The position numbers and the translations under genes are program-made. Shown here one piece after another: positions 38,801 through 51,956 of a DNA stretch of 64,000 nucleotides (the stretch's first letter is position 1; every line of letters starts with the position of its first letter). The stretch covers positions 5,002,241 to 5,066,240 of the forward strand of contig NW_002060948.1 of assembly GCF_000150275.1 (NCBI RefSeq), given 5' to 3'. Source of the stretch: Trichoplax adhaerens. Taxonomy: Eukaryota > Placozoa > Uniplacotomia > Trichoplacea > Trichoplacidae. The notes beneath the pieces are model-generated. The model was not told where the DNA came from. It did not search any database and was given only the letters and a program-made list of their open reading frames with translations.

Positions 38801-41800
38801 CAGTAAGAAGCATATAATATCCCAAATAATTTTAAAAATTGTTTAGTGTACGTAGGAGAATTAACGTCTAGGTACCTATTGCCGAGATTTTTAATCCCTG
38901 TATAACCAGGACCAGAAAGAGGCTGCAGTTGACGTCCAGATTCCTTTAAGCAAAGGTATAGGTAACAAGTTATAAATCAAGGAACTTTGCAATTATAATC
39001 CATCTTTGGGTGGCATTTGACTTAGTTAATGATGTAATGTGATGATTATATTTTGATACCTGAATCACGTCCCACTCTTGTAATTTCATGTTGGCATCAA
39101 TTTCTAATTCTGCCATTGTCTTCTCAGTCTAGAAAAAAATTAAACTTTGTAATCATGGCTACCATGACAGTTGGCAATTTGATAATGTTACGGAAAATTG
39201 TAAACAGGTAATACAAGTAGTACCAAGAGTTACTTAAGCTGTGCTCCTCTCATTCAAATCCTTTGAAAAAGACAACGCCGTGTGATAATACGTATTTAAA
39301 ATAATTACCTTCTGCATTGATGTTATGTTGATTCCAAAATGTTCTAAATGTTTCGTTAAATAAGGGTCTAACACCATATCGTCTTCGGCGTATGAATAAA
39401 CATCTACGAAATGTTATAGACTAAATGTTATACTACTATCAATCGCCAATACATGTGTTCTTATTATAAGAAAAGATTTAGAAGAATATTAAAATAACCG
39501 GCTCCATCCACAGTAATAGTTCCGAGTTTAACGCATAAAGGATACTTTGTTTTCTCATAATGTTCCACAGCATGTCCATTACCGCCACTCCCATCGAAAT
39601 ATTTACGTCCACATAATATACTTCCATCCGTTAAATTTAACCATAAATTCTTCTCAAGGCCGCATACATCGCATTTCCAACCGCTGATGTAAGAAGTATT
39701 GAAAGTATTACATGACTTTGCTTAAGTAATCTACCTATCAAGTGATTACAACTGCTCTAAAATACCTAGGAGGTATTCTTCTCGGATCACTATGTTGGAC
39801 CAAATTTTCAGCATATCTGGCAAAGTTTTTTCATATAAACTTGTTATCATGTGAACATAAAATCTCATGCAATCTAATAGTTAGATAACCTACATGCTAG
39901 TTTTTCTTTCTTCACCATCCCATGACTGAATCTGATTAGTAAGAGATGCTGATTCGACACTTAAAATACCAATGATACAGAACTGAATCTAAAATATAAA
40001 AAAATCGCACAATATTATAACTCTTACTATTCTAAATTATTATAATTGATATAAAAATAAGGAAGTACTGACTTTTTCAGGCAAATTGTTATTAGGCAAG
40101 GAAATAACGGTAAATTCCGGAAGTAGAACGATACTATTTATTTCTTCGTAATCCACCTGCTGCGTGTAAGGATAAAGATAAGAAACTGTTTGAAGACGTT
40201 CGCTATACAGATTGCTCGTTAATCTTACTTACACTTTTACCCACAAGTCCAATATTAATTTACATGGAATAAGTATAGCATATGCCTTCCTTACCTTTAC
40301 ATTTATATCAAAACCACCTTCGACACCTATTTTTAATCGAAATTGAATAACAAAAATTACAATAGTATTTAGAGCAAGAAAAGCTTCATTGATGGTGTTA
40401 TCTATGCCTTGTATGTATACCGATAGCAAGTCTTATTGGTTTCTTTTTAGGAGGACTTTCAATTTCATCACCAGATTCAGCATCATTTAAAGGCTGTCGA
40501 ATGGAAATGAATTATAAAATCAGCTTACAATTCAAAGACTTTAAATTGTCGAATGTGATGCAGTATGTCATTGCGTAAACCATTACCTTGGCCACTTTCT
40601 TTAAATGTAGAAATATGTTATGGCCAGTTTTCTTAAAATATCTTTCAACGTAGTTTCTTCCAAATGATAAAAAATTGGACATGCATACGTACAAACCACC
40701 ATCGCTAACCTTTTAATTGATTATAAATAGATGAATACCGTTAGACGAGTATATCAAGGAAATCTTTTATTAATATTTTAACATTATGTCGAGCAGCCCA
40801 TTTATTGATGGCGGTAGGGCTGTAATGTAACTCGATAACAAGCAATAATAACAATTAGCGTCAATTTAACATTAGTTGTTTACTAGCATCACGCATGTAT
40901 GGAAGCTGGATAAGAAAATGTGTATCCTACGATCTGCGAAAACTCTTTCAATTTACGACTAGGCCATAAGGGCAATCGTGATGACATGGCTGTCATCTTA
41001 AGGTTTACATGCTAACAAATTTACAGTCAGTACTGTATTTAACTCAGCGACTCGTTCTGTTTAGTCTGAGAATGGATGATGGCGCCATGTACAGTACAGT
41101 AATTCATCATCAAATGGAGCTCTTTCGTCAACTATCCACAGTATATGTAATAAGTAAATCTACTGTAAATATATATTCATAGACTAGTGAAGGTTGCTGA
41201 GCGTAACAACTGGACAATTCATCATCAAATGGAGCTCTTTCGTCAACTATCTACAGTATAAGTAATAAGTAAATCTACTGTAAATATATATTCATAGACT
41301 AGTGAAGGTTGCTGAGCGTAACAACTGGACAAGCCCGTCTATTAGGAATTACAACTTTACGGCAAAGTATTTATGGATCCAGCGAACGATCATTATCATT
41401 CAACAATGTAGCCATTGAGTAAAAATAAACTGTACGACTAATTGTAAATTGTATTGTATGAATTATATCAACAAATGATCAAGGCATTTCTGCTCCATAG
41501 TAACAGTCGCGACATCAACTTTTGGTGTTATCCATGCAGTCTTCCTTGATTATTTATTAAGATAGGAATATGAGTAACTGAAATAGCGACTATTTACGTC
41601 CGTTAGAGTATTGGAAATGAGTTTTTAGCATGATTACAGTTGAAAATTGAAATGCTCGTATGAACGCCTCTTCAGTATAAAGTATACCGATTGCTATAGC
41701 TACGTCCACCTTGATTGGAGCTGCATGCCAAGTGAATATCGGTTCAATTCAATTTTTGCCCTGAAAAGATGTCATTGAAATGCTCCCTCTCACTGTAGTA

Positions 41801-42359
41801 ACAAGATTGACGTTGGAGAGTCTACCTTGTTACCATGACCTAATCATGTCGGTTACATTTATCCATCCTTGAAGAGCACGTAAATTTGATTACTCATAAT
41901 CGACAGGCAAATACACGTCCACGACAACACAGTTCCTACATAGGTATTTTTGCACCGAATATCTTCTTCTTAGAGTCTCATAGTTGATGAATGATTGTAT
42001 TGATATGAAATTGATCGAGCAAGATATCGTTCATGATGTATCTCAGTCCTGGTTCTATTCTAATCTAGCCTAATCCATGATTTACAAATATAGGCCTTCC
42101 AATGATAGTACTACTGACGGAATAATCTATCCAAAAAGATGCAAAATGTTTGCTTTGTCATGGTGGTGAACAATACGAGAGTATCTTAAGGAGCTGATGC
42201 TAGCCAGGCTGTTTGATTGCTTGTATCACCATGAATTTTTTTCCTCTTAAAGAAACTTACCGGAGTATCAAACGAATAACAACATTCAGCCTTATAGACT
42301 TTATCCATGGCAGTTGGTATACGTATACGATCAAGATAAGCATCCAGTGAGACCGCCAT
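35810..42359 (-). CDS. USP5: Ubiquitin carboxyl-terminal hydrolase 5 (isopeptidase T), 27 exons
   Basis: Takes apart unanchored polyubiquitin chains. Exons, high to low: 42359-42261, 40709-40587, 40493-40421, 40326-40295, 40159-40073, 39988-39894, 39816-39766, 39683-39499, 39403-39309, 39128-39060, 38943-38876, 38774-38718, 38613-38539, 38446-38299, 38184-38134, 38060-38013, 37943-37838, 37703-37646, 37575-37453, 37315-37227, 37131-37027, 36944-36840, 36766-36719, 36653-36520, 36422-36296, 36061-35977, 35897-35810. Phase holds throughout, giving about 807 aa. The order is USP5-like: [19 protein letters not shown] zinc finger with Cys191, Cys194, Cys211, His224; catalytic Cys327 in [24 protein letters not shown]1 ([20 protein letters not shown]); UBA2 ([18 protein letters not shown]); catalytic His769 in CGHYVCHI; and [10 protein letters not shown]. 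Intron 1 is 1.5 kb, others mostly 50-150 bp. The exon 5 acceptor could lie 3 bp further in. Confidence 0.96.
41101..41330. repeat. 115-bp tandem duplication in USP5 intron 1
   Basis: Two copies, from 41101 and 41216, differ at only a couple of bases over 115 bp, so the duplication is recent. A GTAC palindrome unit (41089-41100) abuts the first copy. Confidence 0.93.
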
Positions 42360-42659
42360 TTTTTTCCTCGATTTCTTGTTGCAGTCTCAATGAAAATCGT
42401 CGACTGTCCAGTCAAAGTCAATGAACCAATGGATTACACGTCCGTCAACAGAGGCTGCGTGTTGAAGGTGTCGACCTGTCTTGGGTCCTCCTGCTCTAGG
42501 GGTTGGCAGACCTGGTCTAGTTCGCATGCCTTTGACCAGTGTACTCCACTGTGACCGATACGGTACGGTATGGTATAGGCCGGCTGTTGAATGCAACGGC
42601 TGATGGCTGTCCGTCGCGTCTGATGCTCATTCTTGTACAATGTACAATGTACAATTGTG
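42360..42659. promoter_or_regulatory. USP5 upstream region with GTAC-type motifs
   Basis: The 300 bp upstream of the USP5 ATG are less AT-rich. They contain 'gatacggtacggtatgg' near 42558 and a triple 'tgtacaa' near 42634-42652, echoing the GTAC-rich blocks upstream of GMPS, POLR2D and fumarase. A promoter/5'-UTR role is inferred from position only. The short open frames here look incidental. Confidence 0.4.
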
Positions 42660-44160
42660 GAACAAGACCGGTAATGGGGTCTGGCATGACTAGACTCAAG
42701 AATGCAAAGCCTACAAAATGTTGTTACCCTGGACTACTCCACTTCAATTTGAACTCAAACTATCTCTTAAAGTTCTACCACCTTTTAAGCTGACAAAAAA
42801 TCCAAACTGAAATTTCCCCAAAGTATAAGTAGTCGACCCCGCGCGGGTTCGTTCTACTTTACTTGGCGTGCTATACTTGATTACTTTCCACTTTACACGC
42901 ATTTAGACTGTATACTATCTCACTTACAGTAGCATACGGTAATATTATTTGCATATGCAGAATTATAGTCGACCACTAGGAAAAAGACCGGTAGTTGGTC
43001 CATAGCGAGAGAAGGCAAAGCAAACAAAATGTTGTTACCCTTGCTTGACAGGTCTACGACAAATGGTAATACTATCTGTTAAATGAGCACATTATCGTAA
43101 ACCGTCAGCAAAGCGACGGGAGTTTGCACTAGTTTCCCCAAAGTATAACTAGTCGACCCCGCGCAGGTTCGTTATAATTGGCGTGCTATACTTGATTACT
43201 TTCCACTTTACACGCATTTAGACTGTACACTGTCGCACTTATGGTAGCATAATATTATTTGCATATGACTTGAATATGCAGAATTATAGTCGACCACCAG
43301 GAAAAAGACCGGTAGTTGGTCCATAGCGAGAGAAGGCAAAGCAAACAAAATGTTGTTACCCTTGCTTGACAGGTCTACGACAAATGGTAATACTATCTGT
43401 TAAATGAGCACATTATCGTAAACCGTCAGCAAAGCGACGGGAGTTTGCACTAGTTTCCCCAAAGTATAACTAGTCGACCCCGCGCAGGTTCGTTATAATT
43501 GGCGTGCTATACTTGATTACTTTCCACTTTACATGCATTTAGACTGTACACTGTCGCACTTATGGTAGCATAATATTATTTGCATATGACTTGAATATGC
43601 AGAATTATAGTCGACCACTAGGAAAAAGACCGGTAGTTGGTCCATAGCGAGAGAAGGCAATGCCTACAAATTTTGTTACCCTGGACTACTCCACTTCAAT
43701 TTGAACTCAATCTATCTCTTAAAGTTCTAACACCTTTTAAGCTAACAAAAACCCAAACTGAAATTTCCCCAAAGTATAACTAGTCGATCCCGCGCGGGTT
43801 CGTTATAATTGGCGTGCTAAACTTGATTACTTTCCACTTTACATGCATTTAGACTGTACACTGTCGTACTTATAGTAGCATAATATTATTTGCGTATGAC
43901 TTGAATATGTAGAATTATAATCGGCCACTACTGAGCATATTATTTACACATGACTTTATTATTGAAAACTATAATAGACTGATAGAAGAAGAACGGTAGT
44001 GGTCCATGCCTTGAGATTGCAACGCTTAATAACTTTGTTACCGAGACTACTTAACTAATTTTGACTCCAATTGTACGCGTCGATCTCTTTAAGTCCCGGC
44101 ACCTCGTAACTGACAAACAACTCAAACCAAAATTTCCCCTAAATTCCGGCGCCTCTTCCT
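42660..44160. repeat. Mosaic satellite array, about 320-bp unit
   Basis: The marker 'tttccccaaagtata' occurs at 42813, 43133, 43454 and 43764 (spacing 320, 321, 310). A diverged fifth unit ends near 44160. Each unit contains 'tagtcga(c/t)cccgcgc', 'ggcgtgcta', 'cttgattactttcc', 'atttagactgta' and 'agaccggtagttggtcc'. Copies 2 and 3 carry a different roughly 100-bp cassette just before the TTTCCCC marker from that in copies 1 and 4. That cassette includes the 57-bp module also found at 60745. The 'gggttcgtt' resembles a tRNA B box only weakly, and no tRNA A box was found. Confidence 0.93.
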
Positions 44161-47100
44161 TCAAAAAATGAATCGTAATTTCTCTCTCCGTGAACAGTAA
44201 CACAGTCACCAATCATAAGCAAAACGGTTTAATGTCATACTATTGTAATTAAACGCTAGCGAGCGCTATATTCTAGACTTGTATATGAATTAATTATTAT
44301 ATTACATTATTAATTGTATACCCCACTCGCCGCACTTTACGTAAGCATAGTCTTTATTCAATGAGTACTTTACGCGTATGGGTATATTGCTAAAATCATT
44401 CCATTGGATAGCATTAAAGCAGTCGATAAGTTTAATTTTTCACAATCAGCATATGTAACTTGATCTCATTGCGCTAAAGCATGGCTAAAATTGTTCACCC
44501 TTATGATTCCTGCACTAGTTTATTCGGTAATGCCCTCTCTGTCTGAATAACTACGAACACATTGAACCTGCTAATGGCGTTTCTTCGGGTTCCTTCCGTC
44601 GTTCTCAACCTATCTTAATAATGGTACTACTTGTAACGAGATCAAGAATCTGAGACTTTGAGCTTTCCTTTCCTTTAGTCTACTTTATTTGGAAGCCCAT
44701 GCCAAGCGCGATATCATACATACGTTAACGAGACATCAGAACTGTGACAACAAATCAGCTCTAGTACCAACATAACTTTAATACCATATCCTAATGCACG
44801 TGAACATTTGTAGCATGTGATCTTAATCTAGTGCAGTAAATAAGGTGTAGACAAGCCGTAAATAGTATTGCACGATATTTAGGATTCCCTACGTTCTATG
44901 GCGCGTACACTACAAGCTAGCAAGCAGTAGTTTACAGGACAGGCGATGTTACCACACTACTATTTTATCGTAACGTAGCATTGGTCAACTGTTACTAACT
45001 AAGGTAAAGCAGTTCCTTAAACTTACGACTGAAACTGCTTCTCCAATACTCTGATAGCATATTCCCTCTGTCTTCTTAACTAATCCCTGATTAGATAATT
45101 ATTATCTACGAGCTTATTTATCCAGCTAATGAAGTTGCCCCTCTCGCTTCTCAACTCATACCGTAGAAGTATTGAACTGTTCCAAAAGTAATGACGACTG
45201 ATACTACATCTCTAATTGCATATTTTCTCTCTCTCTCTCTCTCTTCTTGACTAGTCCTTGATATTTAGAACATCAATGTCAACGTAGAGTACCGTAATAC
45301 TAATGACAGTAACGGTGTTTCAAAAGTCTCGCAAAATAAAAGTTTTATTTTTCTCAGTAAATATATTTTGCGGTTTATGATAAATTTCATCTTTACCCTG
45401 GTAAAATGGAAATAAATATCTAACATAAATAACGATTAGGCGGTAAAAAGTTAGGGATTCTTACGGTAGTATTCGAAAGTGTTGTTATATCTGGGTCCAC
45501 GCGTACGTAGAGCGGGCCACTTATACTAATTACTAACGTTGATTGGTATTAATCAAAAGGGAATAAGGCTGCAACTGAATTCGCTGCATGCTCGCTTATT
45601 GTCGAGTTTCCACTAGAATGCTATTATACATCACCACAATCCCTTGCCATAAGGGTAAGAGAAAATTATTTCCTCTTAATATAGTATCTGGTCTTACACA
45701 GAAATAAACACGAGTATTTTACAAGTGACATGGCCTACTACTGTATATGAGTACAGTGCATAAATGCATGTATGTGTATATGGTGCTAGAAATGTCAATG
45801 CTTAACGGTAAGTACTGAATTGTCGCTACTACAATACTAGAGTGGAAAATATAGGGCTATGGTATGAAAGCAACAAGTGCGGATATAAGCGTACATGTCC
45901 AGCAAAGCTTCTCTGGTATCGTACTTATAAATAAAGATGGCTTACAAAGTTGAGTAAGGTATGAAATAATCCACTAAACTAATCATAGTAGAGATAAATA
46001 CTGCTGAAAAACATAAAACTAATCCTAAAGTAGCTAGTAGAAAGTACATATCCAACTGTAATAAAGTGTTGCAAACTTTTTTATCTGATTTAATCTGATC
46101 TCAATGATTAAATTCTCACAAAGTAATCGATTCAGTCAAGATGAAATTAAAAAAGAAAAGCTTGTATGACAATGTATTAGAATAGTAGAGCGATAATAAG
46201 CTACTAGCAAGATCCTAAAGTGAAGTATCCTAAGCTCAAAGTAAAGCTCTTATCGGCAGTTCTTAAATATATTTACTTCAATCTATTTACACCTATCGTA
46301 CGAACACTCGTTCATAGGCTAAAGATACCATTGCTTTCTGTTAATGTTCAACACTTTATAAACTGTTGGCCATCTCATAATTACGGTACATCGATTCGCA
46401 TAGACCTTGTACCATACGTCTTTAGTCAAGTGACTATACTTAGTAGTCAATATCTAATATTGGTAATCAGCAATATTCTAATATTAGAAATCCAACTACG
46501 AGTATATCCAATATAGCTATCAGCTGAATTAAATAGAGAGTGCATTACTACACCAGAACAACTAAAGACGCTGCTATTGACATCTTTAAAATTGAATAAT
46601 AAAGTAACTCGTACGCGTATAAATCGATCTCTTGAAAAAATGATCACCCATTGAGCCATTCCATTCCATATATCCATATATACAATTGTATTTTACTTTA
46701 TTAGACAAATAACCAGGTTATTGTCTGTAAATAATAATATGAATGCTTTCAGGCAAGGCGTTAATACTTCTAGATCAATCGAATACTGCATATAGTGATG
46801 TTATGAAGAAAAGAAAAAGCACGAGAGTAAAACATCGAAAAATGTCACGCATTCGCTAGCTGCATATCTATGCATTACCTAGGACAGGCTAGAATAGAGA
46901 AAGATTATTATTAGAATAGAAATCGATATCGCTTCATCAGAGACTGCCTAGGATTAGTAGCCCATGCCTGGACTAACTACTCAAACATTCATATTTATTC
47001 GACAGAATTCGGTTTACCTTCTTGCCAAGCAATGTTATTTATAATCTATTCAGCTTGCCACTTGTTGCAATACTTCTGTACCTACCGTATGGTAGCTTAT

Positions 47101-48365
47101 GATCCAGTTTTGCAATACTACAATTAACCAACAAGGCATTCAAGGGTTACAAAATATATCACAACACCAATCTATTAGTAAGGTAGTTGTAGAAATGTAC
47201 CACTGAATTATGTAAAATCGCAATTTTTACTTAACACGATAAATAATTCTTATGCCGCTAGTGCAACTCCATGGGACTCTTTTATCATGTTAACGACGAG
47301 AACTGCTACTGACTGTGATAATGGAAATTTCAACACGTGCCCTAACTTAACTAATCTACCATTCATAATTAAATTTTTACGCTCATAGTTCAAAGAAAAT
47401 ATTACTACAAGTAGCCAGAAGACAAGCTACCGCATCTACCCGTTGACTAACATGCGAATACATGTTGAGTGTATGGCAGATCCATTCAACTCGAAATTAA
47501 TGTTGGTGATCGAAACTCAGTTGACGACAAATTCTAGCTATAATGATTATTTTTCTTTATTGCGAATACAAATGGATGGATAAATCAACGGTTATAACAG
47601 CATTGAAGATATCAGAAATATCCTACACATTAAAACGAATAGTAAGTAGAATGTCTATATAAGATGACTGTAGTATAACATAACACAATATAAGAATAAC
47701 ATAATGGTGAGAGCTACCGTGATCATAAACGCAAAAGATATAGTATATCAACCGGTCTAACAAAATACAACAGGCATTTTGATCGGATATAAGTACAAGT
47801 TAGGATAATACAATATTTTGTAGTTATGCCAATGCCCTCCATGCTGTGTCGGGTCAACAGATGCTATGATGTGGACATGAATTGAGATATTGTAGAAGTA
47901 TTTCTAGCTTCTACTGTGTAAGAATCTATCAAAGAAGCTGTGGTTTTGAAAGGAGAAATAAAACGTGCTACCAACAATTCTTCAATTCTAAAGTCGCATT
48001 CATCACTTCAAATTACATTAATAAATAGTTTCAATCTTTATTATAAAAATCCCATAACAATCAAGCAATATTGGCGGAATGATTTATGTTTAGCGATAAT
48101 GCCGATGGAGTAGATCGACTATGTAATATTGAACGTTATATTAGTAATTGTTACAAGTTGAATAAGAAATTAAAATTACATATTGGTTTAGGTGAACTAT
48201 GTAACCTTATTCAAAAATAAAGAGATAAAATATTTTAAGGAACTATATTTCGCTATGCTACGTCAGTCAATGACAATAGATGGTTATAAGTAAATGGGCT
48301 GATGGTTTTAAAGAGGAATAATTGAAGTTCCACTAAATTTGAAATCATGAATTAACTCATTTTCC
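44161..48365. other. Intergenic region, no gene recognised
   Basis: About 4.2 kb with no supportable exon on either strand. It contains a (TC) microsatellite at 45226-45244. Short open frames near 46220-46680 lack family resemblance. Confidence 0.6.
45226..45244. repeat. (TC)n microsatellite
   Basis: Uninterrupted TC dinucleotides, about nine units. Confidence 0.9.
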
Positions 48366-50520
48366 TTATAAACTAACAGTAGTAGTATCCTGATGCTTTA
48401 TAGAATCCACATTATTTTTTTGTCCTATTTCAGTTTCGTGGTCGGATACTAATTTGCCATTGGTATAGCTAGTTTCTGTAGGTAGCGGACCGTTGCATAA
48501 TAAATGCTTCCAACATTGACGAGCCACACGATTAAAGAGGACGTAGAAGAAAAAGATAAATACACCTTGCAATGAAGATAATGTTGTAAAAATAACTGAG
48601 AAGACCATTTGTGTAGTTCCCGTAGTATGAATGGCCACAATTGAAAATAGCCATGGCAAACCCAATGTAAATATTAAACCGGCGGATGGAATAACAATGC
48701 GATATAAATGGAATTGACGATCTTGATTGCTCATATTGATCAACTTAAATGTAATGATTACAAAAAAGATGCAATTAACACCCAAAAGACCCACCATAGG
48801 ATAGACAAAAGTCGCATCGGCCCAAACGCGCTTCATCCAACAACTATGGAAAATAAAAAAATAGGAAATAATATTAATTCTACATGTAGATAACCAATTT
48901 ATTTGAACTAAGGTAATGTAATCGAGATAATATGGAACTAAATAAGCATTAATCATTAAAAAGTCGTATCAATCGATAGAACTAATTTTTTCCTCGCCAT
49001 TGCTAGAATAAAGAATAGCAAATCTGTTGTAAAACTTACTATCCGGACGCATTGGATCCATAAATTGATCCTGACGTGTTATTAATTAAGCAAATAATAA
49101 CCACAAGAGCCGGAATACCTGGAATGTGATACAATATTCATACTTAATATTAATTTTATTATATCACCATAGTTCAAGATAGCTATTCCATTATCGTCGA
49201 TATGAGTGGGAGTCGATTATGGAATATCATAAAGTTTACTATTCGCCTTAGTTAAAAGCTAATGCCTAGTCAAATTTTAATATCCATAGAACTAACCATA
49301 GCCACATGATGTACATATAATATTAGTGACGTAGGAATTCCACCATTTCTTGAACAAGATCAATTCGAAGCATAAGTACAGACCCACTAATAACATCAAG
49401 ATGACAGCAGACATCAGAAAGAAGTGTAAAAATACGGCTACTGCGGTACAAGTTTTGGGATAAATGATTGCAGCTACTACAAAGAAATTGCCGAAATAGT
49501 AGATTGCCAAACTTGAACATAAATAGATTAAGATCTGATAGCACTGATTTCTTCTCATTGGCCTAAAATACAAAAGTGGAATTGTAAGATAATATCATGC
49601 GAGGCAAAAAATAGCAGATTTTAGAACACTCAACATCACTCTATTCGATGATTACAGAAGGTAGTTATAATTATACGTGAAGATTGACGGGAAAATAGAC
49701 TATTGATAGTATATCTAACTTACCTATTGCTAGAACATGCGTACTACTTTAGAAAAAGAATTTAAAATAATAAATCTAATTCATTCATAAAGAAAATATC
49801 CATCCTTTCACTTTGCAACTAAGAACTACTTCAAGTTGAAATTACTAAAGGTAAAATTCATGCGCTAATATTCTTTCTTAACTGATACAAAGAAACTATA
49901 ACGGCTGAATTGTTATTATAAATAAGAATTGAAATTAGGTAGGAATGCTATATAATACAGACTATCTTACTTGAAGAATGCTATGGTAAATATGGTTATT
50001 ATTAGGCAACCCAAAGAGAAACCACCGCCAATACTGGATACATAGCGCATTGCTACTCTTACTTGTTCAGCAGAAGCTCCACTGTCTGGACTGTTAGTAT
50101 AAATGCTTGTGCTATTACTATTGTTAAGATTAGGTTCTCGAGTAACAGGAGGCACAGTTTGTGGTGCAATAATAACTTCCTAGCGAATTACAAAGTTATC
50201 AACAGCTTATTAAAATATCGTCGGCATAGCTATCAATTGCAAGCTCAACAGATACTTCTATCCATCGTATGCTATTAATTCAACACTTTTATAATACAGT
50301 AATTAAGAATAATATCTATCATGACTTGCATCGTATAAATTTCAATTTCAAATAATTACATACCAATTCCAATTTTAATTGACATTTAGCCACATAAAGC
50401 ATGAGAGGACCCATAAAACCTTTACTCATTGATGCATTCCAGTATTCAGCTATGGCAATTCGCTTAAATCCATTGACATAAGCTGAAAAGCTGAGAATAG
50501 ATGAAACTTGAGTAACGGAC
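48366..50520 (-). CDS. Adhesion-class (B2) GPCR, 7TM part
   Basis: Exons, high to low: 50520-50364 (upper edge uncertain), 50179-49971, 49562-49297, 49118-49040, 48843-48366. Phases are continuous. TM1 is in exon 2 (SIGGGFSLGCLIITIFTIAF). TM2 and TM3 are in exon 3 (YQILIYLCSSLAIYYFG; CTAVAVFLHFFLMSA). TM4 is in the short fourth exon (GIPALVVIICLIN). The last exon has the conserved YCWM, then TM5 to TM7 and SLQGVFIFFFYVLFN, the adhesion-GPCR end of TM7. A polar tail of about 55 residues ends HQDTTTVSL. The stretch before TM1 is extracellular and Thr/Asn/Ser/Pro-rich. I see no GPS motif (Cys-Trp pattern) there. The N-terminus is incomplete; a 63-bp exon at 51041-50979 (phase-compatible) and the exon at 51956-51798 may belong to it. 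Ligand unknown. Confidence 0.82.
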
Positions 50521-51797
50521 CTATTGAAGCGTGAAACCAGTTACAATGTAAAGAAAAAATAACATGATTAGCAAAATAATTTAAATCTGATATGATAAAA
50601 ATATTAAAATACTCTAAGGCCTTCATATCGCATCAATATATACTATTCACTGTAGTCAGTATTATTAAACTGCCATTGAGTACACTGCTAAAGGCACCTA
50701 TTTCATCTAATATACACGTAATCACACATTGATCTTATACGAGATTATAAGCATGACTATATGTGTAATAAAAAATAGAATGATATCAAAAGAATGGATA
50801 TAGTCGCGAATATATAGTTCTGCATCTAAGACAGATATTAAGGAGATGAACTATTCTAATGTAAATGAATGGCTGCAAGAGCTGCATTTAATGTAGTGTA
50901 TTAAGAACGATCTAATTCAACAATTTATATTGATTATACGGTAAATTACATTCAAAAATTGGATTTCGTGATATTTACGTGCAATTTTGGGTCGTTCCAT
51001 TTTCAAATTCATTGGGAATATTAATGCAATAGCTTGTAGGTCTAGAAATGGAAAAATACAATTTACCAAAATTATCTCAAATCATCCGTTAGCTTTATCC
51101 AGTATATCATAATTCTTATGGATCCGGTATAAATACAGCACAGAAATTAAAAGTAATGCAGAAAATGTTAAATATAAATTCGTGTTTTTGATATTTATCA
51201 CTATACCGTGCTCTGCCAATTCGAGAAACCGTATAATTTCCTGTCAATCCTAAATATAGGGTTTCGACCTATTTTATGGTTTAAAAAATAGACATAGGTG
51301 CATTAATCATCGATACTACTCTTTCTTTGCGATATTAACCTTCAATTTTAGACTATCAGTAATTTATTAGTATTCGGTAATCTCCATAGATAAAAGTATC
51401 GAAAACATTACAAAACTTAGTTTAAATCATTCATTACGCCAAGTTTCATATCATTAAAATGTAAATTCGAAAATTGTTAATATAAATCCATATTACGCTA
51501 TATTTTAATCATAAGCTGACGCTCTATAGCCACTGCAATTTAATATTACGCACAGTATAAATAATTATCAAGAATCATAATTTCTTGTCCACTTCATTTT
51601 AATTATTTATAAATTTTGGTAAATCACAGTAGCTGCACACAGTACTATGTGATTAGTGGAGTAAAACTCTTGACTATCAGTAGAAGTTGGTATCTTGCCG
51701 AGTAATGATAGCTAAAGAAAACCTTCAAACAATTTGATCTTCGTTATATGTAAAAATGGCTCGATTGGACTACTGCGATTTAAAATAGGATACTTAC

Positions 51798-51956
51798 AGA
51801 ATATTTTATTTCGTTGGCTAATGCCTTATAGGTCGGGCCACTTCTGTCAGTATAAGAAGACAGAAAGGGACGATTTTTCATCGCCAGAGTGAAAATGGAA
51901 TTGCCCTTTTTGATTTCTTCAGTTTCTGCCCAAGCGCTAGCAACAACTAAAATCAT
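51798..51956 (-). CDS. Possible first exon of the GPCR: signal-like start and SEA-like segment
   Basis: An open frame begins at ATG 51956, with no earlier in-frame ATG after a stop, and ends at a good donor (gtaagt after 51798). It encodes a short hydrophobic start (MILVVASAWA), then FTLAMKNRPFLSSYTDRSGP and TYKALANEI. This resembles the first half of a SEA domain, which many adhesion GPCRs carry. It ends in phase 0, while the next plausible exons (51041-50979 and 50520-50364) need phase 2, so at least one exon is missing or the model is wrong. The signal peptide would be unusually short. It may instead be an unrelated gene. Confidence 0.4.

Noticed and set aside
41690-41770. 'ggttcaattc' as a tRNA B box
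   Set aside because: No acceptor stem or A box nearby.
42790-43520. tRNA or tRNA-derived SINE in the satellite ('gggttcgtt' as B box)
   Set aside because: No A box at the right distance and no cloverleaf could be folded by eye; B-box match is partial.
46220-46677. Overlapping open frames on both strands
   Set aside because: AT-rich hydrophobic translations with no family signal.
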